Part shown: in pieces, positions 57,545-64,000 of the stretch
Position numbering within the stretch: position 1 is the stretch's first letter
Layout: each line of letters begins with the position of its first letter
Program-made: the position numbers and the translations under genes
Notes under the pieces: generated by a model
Database searches by the model: none
Seen by the model: the letters and a program-made list of their open reading frames with translations, nothing else
What the model was told of the DNA's origin: nothing
Assembly: GCA_037893245.1 (NCBI GenBank)
Contig: JBAIAA010000261.1
Location: 1,178,001-1,242,000 of the forward strand
Source of the DNA: Crossaster papposus
Taxonomy: Eukaryota > Echinodermata > Asteroidea > Velatida > Solasteridae
Length of the DNA stretch: 64,000 bases
Direction: 5' to 3'

Positions 57545-58024
57545 CTGCTCCCCTCTGTAAAAAAAGGCGCGTCCCTGCGCCGTAATTATTAATATTCTTA
57601 TTATCATTATTATTATTATTTACAAACAGGTATTCATACTGCCTTAAATTAATTTTAAATTAATTACAGAAATATCCATAATCACACACAAAAATACAAA
57701 CATGTCTGGTGTGTTTACCCCTAATTGTTCTTACAAATTTTACATTTTATGCAGGATTTAAGTAATTATACATTAGAACTAGGAAGGAAGTTTCAGCTAC
57801 TGGTCATGATGAAATTGACAACAGTTCAACTTGAATTCTCGAGTGTCCAAGGTTTTGGTGTGCACCCCAAAAAAAATGGCACGCGTTCAAGGAGCTGTCC
57901 TCAATTGAAGCCATCATACTTGGTACTGGCCAGTTCGCATCCACAGTGGTGCCTGTCGCTGACGCTGGGTATATCTAGATCCAATAGGAGTTGCGATTGC
58001 TGCGTCTGGAGACATTCTCCGTCC

Positions 58025-58721
58025 CTAATAAAGTGGCTGATCGTATTCAGGCGTCGCATTACCCAGCGCTTGCAGGTCACCAACCTCCTGTTGTATAGGG
58101 GCGCAATCATCGGTTGAAACGTCATCACCAGCCACAATCATTGCTTCCCTGGTGGTGTCGTTTTCAGCATCCGATGGGTCACCATCAGCATCATTGACCT
58201 CAAGTTCACTTGAACTTCCTGTATCCATGATGCCGTGAGAAGAGTCGTCCAAAACTTGTGATGAATCTGTATTTAGAGGGCTATAGCATGGTTTTAATCT
58301 ATTAAAATGAACAATTGTTCTTTGCCCATTTTCTACATGTTTAATACGATAGATAGCATCCGAGATCCGTTTAAGTACAATATAAGGGCCCTTCCAATGA
58401 GATTGCAATTTAGGGCTCAAACCAAGTTTTCTGACATACCGATAAAGCCAAACTTTGTCGCCTCCTGAAAATGGGTTTCCCTTCAATTTTGCATCATACA
58501 ACTGTTTTTGCCGTTTTTGTGCACCTTGAATGTTCTCTCTAGCTACTTGAAAGGCTTTTTGCATACGCTCATATAACTCGGTAGCATAACTTTCATAATT
58601 TGGTACTTCTGTATTTACACAAGGTTCACTTACAAGCAAATCCAATGGCATGCATGGACGTCTCCCTACCCAACATCATACGATTTGGGCTTACCCCAGT
58701 TGTATCTTGTTCTGTGGCTCT
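58025..58721 (-). pseudogene. gypsy integrase C-terminal part
   Basis: Continues the integrase after the insertion: RATEQDTTGVSPNRMML, then a 4-bp insertion (duplicated CATG near 58650) shifts the frame; the next frame carries PLDLLVSEPC, a basic helix, GDKVWLYRY, KLQSHWKGPYIVLKRI and HFNRLKPC, the SH3-like C-terminal domain. Stop at 58025. Confidence 0.85.
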
Positions 58722-59000
58722 ATCCCAGCTAACAATCGGACGTTTTCTGAACGTTTTTTTAACGTTTTAAATTGGTTTTTTAAACGTTCAAAAAAAAACG
58801 TTTTGTAAACGTTTTTTTGTGGTAGGTTTTGGACGTTTAAAAAACGTTTTTATTGAACGTTTAAAAAACCAATTTAAAACGTTTAAAAAACCAATTTAAA
58901 ACCTTGTCTCGTATTCGTTTTCCAGACCAGCTCTCCAGAAAACATTTAGACGTTTAGAAAACCTTTTAAGAACGTTTAGAAAACCCTTTAAGAACGTCTA

Positions 59001-59701
59001 CACTGCAAAAACTGTGGTGTTAAATTGTACACCAATGGTGTAAAATTTGATTATTTCCTGGTGTTTATTTTGGGCAGGGATTTGGGTGTTGAATAACACC
59101 AGTTTGAGGATCATACCGTTTTAACACTATAATTTTGTACATATTAACTGCATGGACAAATTACGTAATGAAATATTACAAAGAACTGACTTATTACACA
59201 TTACACATCCATATACAATAATAATCTATTCCTACTGAATACGTACTACACACATAGCCATTGCCGTTGTTAGTTTTATACTACGCTTTTTTGTCCACGA
59301 CGAAGTCGCAGCTAGTTTTTATGAATAATGTCAAAATTTGAAAACGAATAAAATGTAACGCGAATTTTTAACTATGTTTGCACAAAAATCAAAATTCAAT
59401 CATGGAATCGTTTAAATAATTACATATTATGGTAAAATAAATGGGTTTTTTGACTAAATACAACAATTTAACATCGACTATTGTTAACATATACCATAAT
59501 TCCTTATCGACCAATCAGAGGGCTTTATTTCACACACGCATGCGCACTAGGTCAAATTTAACACCAAAAGTACGTAACACCAGTACTTGATTTGAAACTA
59601 ATACTTCAAGAATCATTTTACTTCATTTTAACACCAATGTTCATTCCAAAAGATTAAAAAAACATTGGTGTTAAAATTTTAACACCACAGTTTTTGCAGT
59701 G
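59001..59701. mobile_element. nested element with CACTGCAAAAACTGTGGTGT TIRs
   Basis: 701 bp from CACTGCAAAAACTGTGGTGT to the inverted ACACCACAGTTTTTGCAGTG. CACTG ends occur in CACTA/Chapaev/Transib-like groups; I could not find a clear target duplication. Contains an inner palindrome GGTGTTAAAATTTTAACACC near the right end. Confidence 0.75.
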
Positions 59702-60004
59702 CCTTTTTAGGACGTCTAGAAAACCTTTAGACGTTTAAAAAACCTTTTAAGAACGTCTAGAAAACCTTTTAAAAACGTTCAAAAAACCTTTTAAGAACGT
59801 TCAGAAAACCTTTTAAGAACGTCTAGAAAACCTTTTAAGAACGTTCAGAAAACCTATTCAGAACGTTCAGAAAACCTTTCAAGAACATCCAACATAGCGT
59901 TTGAATATAAACGATGGCATGCACGCTGTACGTAGGCGGCCAGCCAGGCCGCGCCGGCGCACCGCATGATAACGATGTCACAAAATATAACAATTACGTA
60001 CATC

Positions 60005-60185
60005 AACGACGTCGACGACGACCATATGGGCCACACGATGAGGATGACGATCATGATCATCATCATAATCATAATCATCATCGATCATCGATCATCATAA
60101 TCATCATCATAATCACCATCATTAGGCTACTCAATTTAATCATCAAAATAATAATCATATTAAATCATAATATTAAAAAACAATA
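60005..60185 (+). repeat. (ATC/ATCATA)n low-complexity tract
   Basis: Interrupted GATGA/ATCATC repeats in the middle of the AACGTTTT element. Confidence 0.8.
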
Positions 60186-60550
60186 ATTAATTACAATTAG
60201 TTTTTATTTGACTTGGACGTAAAGAAAACGTTTTTTAAACGTCCAGAAAAAAAAATCGTCTTTTTCAAACGTTTCGTAAACGTTTTGTAAACGTTTTAAA
60301 AAAACCTTTGCTTTGGGGCAAATATTAGGTCAAAATTAGATGTTCTCCAAACGTTTTTTAAACGTTTGTTAAAAATCAAGACGTAGCGGACGTTTAAAAA
60401 ACGTTTTTTAAACGTTTATTTAGGACGAAGACCTAGCGGGCCTAATTAAACGTTTAAATAACGTTTTTTAAACGTTTAGTTAGGACGAAGACCTAGCGGA
60501 CCTACTTAAACGTTTAAAAAACGTTTTTTAAACGTTTTGTGTTTGCTGGG

Positions 60551-62095
60551 ATACGCCATCATCGCATATGGTAATTGCACATCCCAATCAGTTTGATCTT
60601 CTTGAACATACATGCTCAATATAGTTTGGATGGTTCGGTTAAATCTTTCCACCAATCCATCTGATTGCGGATGGTAAGGAGTAGTTCGGGTTTTATTGAT
60701 GCCCAATAAACTGCAAATATTCTGAAACAATTTACTTTCAAAATTGGTACCTTGATCAGTGTGAATACTGAGAGGACAACCAAAGCGACAAATAAATTGT
60801 TCAACCAACACTTTAGCAACTGTTGACGCTTCTTGATTGATTAAAGGGTATGCCTCTGCCCATTTAGTATAATAATCCATTACAATCATAATATAACGAT
60901 TACCACGTCGTGAACGGGGTAATGGACCAAATATGTCAATCGCAATCCGTTCCATAGGATGTCCTACCAAAGACGGTTTAAGTGCAGCTCGTACAGGCCG
61001 ACAAGGTGATTTCTTACGGGCACATTTCTCACATTGTTTCACCCAATTTTGTACACTAGTTCGACATCCAAGCCAATAAAATGATCGTTGTATCTTCCTA
61101 TATGTCTTGGTGTAACCAAAATGACCCCCAGTGATCGAATTGTGTGCCTGTATTAACACTTCTTTCCTCAAGGAAGTGGGTACTATTACTTGATAACATG
61201 AAAATGTACCCTCGAATCGCCTATACAAAATCCCCTCTTTAATTTCCAATTGATCCCATAAGTACCAATAACCTTTAGTCTCGCGACTAGAGGGTAGAAC
61301 AAGGTCACGTGATGGTCTTTCTGTTCCATTTTCTTTCCAATCAATGACTACAGATAAATTGGGATCCAGAAGTTGTAATTTGCGAATTTCTTCTTTACTC
61401 AAACCTATAAAAACGTCTCTGTTTCTAGGTGTTGCAGCAAAACAACCAACTTTTTCCACACAAGGTTCTTCCTTACAGTCAATAGGATTTCTGGATAGGG
61501 CGTCAGCATTTCTATGTTGACTGCCCGGTCGATGTACAATATCAAAATTAAAAATACTCAACACTTCAAGCCAACGAGCAAGTTGACCTTGCACATCTTT
61601 GAAATTGTACAACCACCTCAATGATCCATGATCTGTCCTAAGAGTAAAACGTTTTCCATACAAATAATGTTTGAAATGTTTTACAAAATTAACTACAGCT
61701 AACAATTCTCTTTTAGTAACGCTGTAATTTTGTTCCGTTTTGGACAACTTACGACTAGCATAAGCAATAACTTTCTCACGTCCATTCTGAATTTGTGACA
61801 AGATGGCACCAATGCCAACACCGCTGGCATCCGTATCCAATATGAAAGGTAAAGAAAAATCAGGAAATGCCAAAATAGGTGAAGTAATCAACCTCTTTTT
61901 CAATATTTGAAAAGCATTCTCGCAATTCTCTGTCCATTCAAAACCAACATTCTTATGAGTAAGTTTATGCAAAGGTGCAGCAATACTTGCAAAATCCATA
62001 ATGAACCGTCTATAGTAAGAGCACAAACCAATGAAACTACGTACTTCCTTCAGATTAGAGGGAGTAGGCCACTCGCGGACTTTACGTGTCTTTCT
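60551..62095 (-). pseudogene. gypsy RNase H and integrase core, split by insertion
   Basis: Starts after a 1-bp frameshift in an A run near 62094. RNase H: FILDTDASGVGIGAILSQ, YASRKLSKTEQNYSVTKRELLAVV, TDHGSLRWL. Integrase: zinc finger H..H..CEKC with HNSITGGHFGYTKT, DDE residues in AIDIFGPLPRS, TDQGTNFES and DGLVERFNRTIQ. The frame runs into the AACGTTTT element right after YAMMAY at about 60553. Confidence 0.9.
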
Positions 62096-63230
62096 GGATC
62101 AGTCGATATTCCTTGTTCGGAAACGACATGTCCCAAATAAGCAGTTTCTTTTTGAAAAAGTGAACATTTCTGGGGTTTTAGTTTGAGTCCAGCTTTGGAG
62201 AGTCTACCAAAAATTTCATTGAGTCGAGTTACATGTTCATCAAATGTTCCTGCATAAATTAATATGTCATCTAAATATACCAAACAGGTTTTCCAATGAA
62301 GACCAGCTAGTACCAACTCCATTAATCTTTCGAATGTACTTAATATTGGAGCATTACACAAGCCAAAAGGTAGGACATTAAATTCGTACAAGCCAGAACC
62401 AGTAGAAAAGGCTGTTTTGTTCCGATCCAAAGGACTCATCTCCACCTGCCAGTATCCACTAGTCAAATCTAGTGTGGAAAACCACTTTGAACCTGATAAT
62501 GCATCTAAACTATCATCGATACGTGGCAGCGGATATGCGTCCTTTATGGTAACTTCATTTAGTCTTCTATAATCCACACAAAATCGAATAGTATTATCTT
62601 TCTTTTTCACAAGCACAATAGGACTTGCCCAAGGACTATTAGAAGTGGAAATAACACCAGTTTTAAGCATCTCATCTATCTGGTCCTGGGCTTCTTGTCT
62701 ACTATGGTAAGGTAATTGACGAGCAGGTTGACGACGAGGATAGGCCTTTCCTGTGTCAATCTTGTGAAAAACCAAATTAGTGCGACCCAATTCACCAGAT
62801 TTTGAAAAAATTTGGTCATGTTCAATCAATAATTTATCAAGTTGAACTTTCTGCACATCATTTAAATGTTTGCAACTACGTTCATGTAGATCTTTTAAAC
62901 TAGGGTCTAAGGTACAATTCTGGGAATCACAATCATTTGTTCGTTCTGGAGGAATTTCTTGTGCTGGTTGAAGCATGGCAATTTGTGTACCCTGGTATAT
63001 AATTGCAGTTTCGGGTTTTAGATTAAAAACCCCGACAGGTATTCTATGATCATTCGCACAAGCAAATGTTCTACCAATTAACATTCCATTATCCTTCTGC
63101 GAAAATTTACCTGAAGGTTCAACCAGTCCCTCTGAAGTTCCACCATAACGATTATGAACATTGCCATAAATTACAGCTTCCTGGCCTGCAGAAATAGTCA
63201 CTGTCTCTGCTACGGAAATTCTGCAACATG
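62050..63230 (-). pseudogene. gypsy reverse transcriptase
   Basis: Blocks: GVISTSNSPWASPIVLVKKKD, CVDYRRLNEVTIKDAYPLPRID, FSTLDLTSGYWQVEM, LPFGLCNAP, LVYLDDILIYA (motif C), KCSLFQKETAYLGHVVSEQGI. The frame ends at 62050 owing to a frameshift near 62094. Residue order is that of Ty3/gypsy (Metaviridae-type) RT. Confidence 0.9.
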
Positions 63231-63244
63231 TTAAGCTTATTGCT

Positions 63245-63660
63245 TCAGAAAAAAAAATGGAATATCAATGGTGTCAAAGTTAAGCTTCTTTTCTAGAAAA
63301 TTTATAGTCCCTCCGTACATTGCAAAAAAATCCATACCAAGTATACCCGCCTGTGTAATTGGGGCAACTACAATTGTGTGGTATTTACTCATTTTTCCTA
63401 AGTTATAACTACCTTAGCACAACCCGTTACCTGCAAAACACTTCCTTCTGCAGCTAATATAGTATCATCCCAGTGTCCAAGGGTATGACGAACTTCTAGT
63501 GGCATTAACTTCCATACCTGAGGGTGCAAGATGGTAACCGAGGAGCCTGTATCTACAAGAAACTTCACATTAACACCACTGACTAGACCATTTACAAAGC
63601 ACACTGATGATTTGGGCCATCCCTCTACTGATGACCGAACATTGGCCCCCTGCTCGGTCT
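63245..63660 (-). pseudogene. gypsy aspartic protease, frameshifted
   Basis: VKFLVDTGSSVTILHPQVW has the active-site DTG (about 63545-63555). The C-terminal AGILGMDFF block is in another frame at about 63325-63350, so there is a frameshift near 63400. Confidence 0.82.
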
Positions 63661-64000
63661 TCCGTTGTTTAAATTCGGTTCAGCATTGGCCGTCTCTGCA
63701 CCAGTTACTGTTACAATTTTATTTGGACATTTTGCTCTTATGTGTCCCTGTTGGCGACATCCCCAACAAACAATTGGTCCCCTTGTCCGTTGTGCATATT
63801 CAGACTCAACAACCTGTTTAAGTTCTTTAAATGAACGTTCAATTTGTTCAATCTTTTGTTCCAAATTAATACTGTCTGGTTGTACACTAGCTACCGACTG
63901 TTTAATATGCACAACCTTAGCACATTCGAGGTGAAGAAAGGCTTCTTCCTCGTGTGCCAATGAAAGTGCACTACACAAAGTTCTAGGTTTAGCGCGCCTA
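63625..64000 (-). pseudogene. gypsy gag 3' end with zinc knuckle, open at right edge
   Basis: Contains a coiled stretch LEQKIEQIERSFKELKQVV and one CX2CX4HX4C knuckle (CWGCRQQGHIRAKC at about 63735-63775). The frame is open to the window end and stops at 63625; protease follows in another frame, which could be a natural or a mutational shift. Confidence 0.8.

Larger units (their letters stand above)
58724..60550. mobile_element. non-autonomous element built of AACGTTTT/AAACGTTC arrays
   Basis: 1,827 bp between CCCAGCTAACAATCGGACG and the inverted end AAACACAAACG...GCTGGG (60530-60550). Subterminal regions are dense arrays of AAACGTTTTTTAAACG and AAAACCTTTTAAGAACGT(T/C) units. It sits in the integrase frame with a 2-bp duplication (AT, or TA by ambiguity). 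No transposase is visible. A CACTG-ended element is nested at 59001-59701. Confidence 0.8.
56860..64000 (-). mobile_element. Ty3/gypsy LTR retrotransposon, degenerate, 5' end outside the window
   Basis: Minus strand order from the right edge: gag zinc knuckle, protease, RT, RNase H, integrase, polypurine tract, 3' LTR. Several frameshifts and a 1.8-kb insertion show it is inactive. Confidence 0.9.

Noticed and set aside
59914..60186. His/Asp-rich and Ile-rich frames near 59900-60190
   Set aside because: They are translations of an ATC/ATCATA low-complexity tract.

Overview
This is a eukaryotic, animal-type window. It has spliced genes with long introns, tRNA-derived SINEs, LTR, LINE and Penelope retroelements, and many short non-autonomous DNA transposons. 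The mix (TACATGTA-rich DNA, BEL/Pao, Ty3/gypsy, Penelope, long G homopolymers) suits a marine invertebrate; the sequence alone does not fix the species. Nothing bacterial, no rRNA and no CRISPR array was seen.

The one clear host gene is FAM20B (glycosaminoglycan xylosylkinase) on the minus strand. I reconstructed seven coding exons by eye between 54514 and 19545. All have GT/AG junctions and compatible phases, and together they encode 478 residues: a type II membrane anchor, a luminal stem and the FAM20 kinase domain. Intron 6 alone is about 21 kb and is packed with mobile DNA. A possible first exon of a divergent gene starts at 56099 (+).

Layout. 1-7240 (-): a BEL/Pao element with a gag-pol frame open from 4534 past base 1, a 624-bp LTR at 4669-5292, then a second internally deleted copy (pol 3' end at 5358-7000 fused to an LTR fragment at 7001-7240). 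7241-11500: AT-rich DNA with SINEs. 11500-18700: direct segmental repeats carrying a dispersed ~360-400 bp unit, plus a BEL/Pao integrase relic at 16037-16722. 19545-54514: FAM20B, with introns holding a Penelope-like RT (38081-39655), a young LINE (46081-47720), a foldback element with a 9-bp target duplication (31017-32191), hAT-like, Harbinger-like and TTAA-type MITEs. 56860-64000 (-): a degenerate Ty3/gypsy element whose integrase is split by a 1.8-kb element made of AACGTTTT arrays, itself carrying a nested CACTG-ended element.

The best candidate for something undescribed is the ~360-400 bp unit seen at least eight times, always in the same orientation (minus-strand sense, like FAM20B). 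One end carries an ATTTGCAT octamer, GC-box and AT-rich block resembling an snRNA or histone promoter. The other end carries a hairpin whose stem shows compensatory changes between copies. It may be a structured RNA family or a promoter-bearing repeat.
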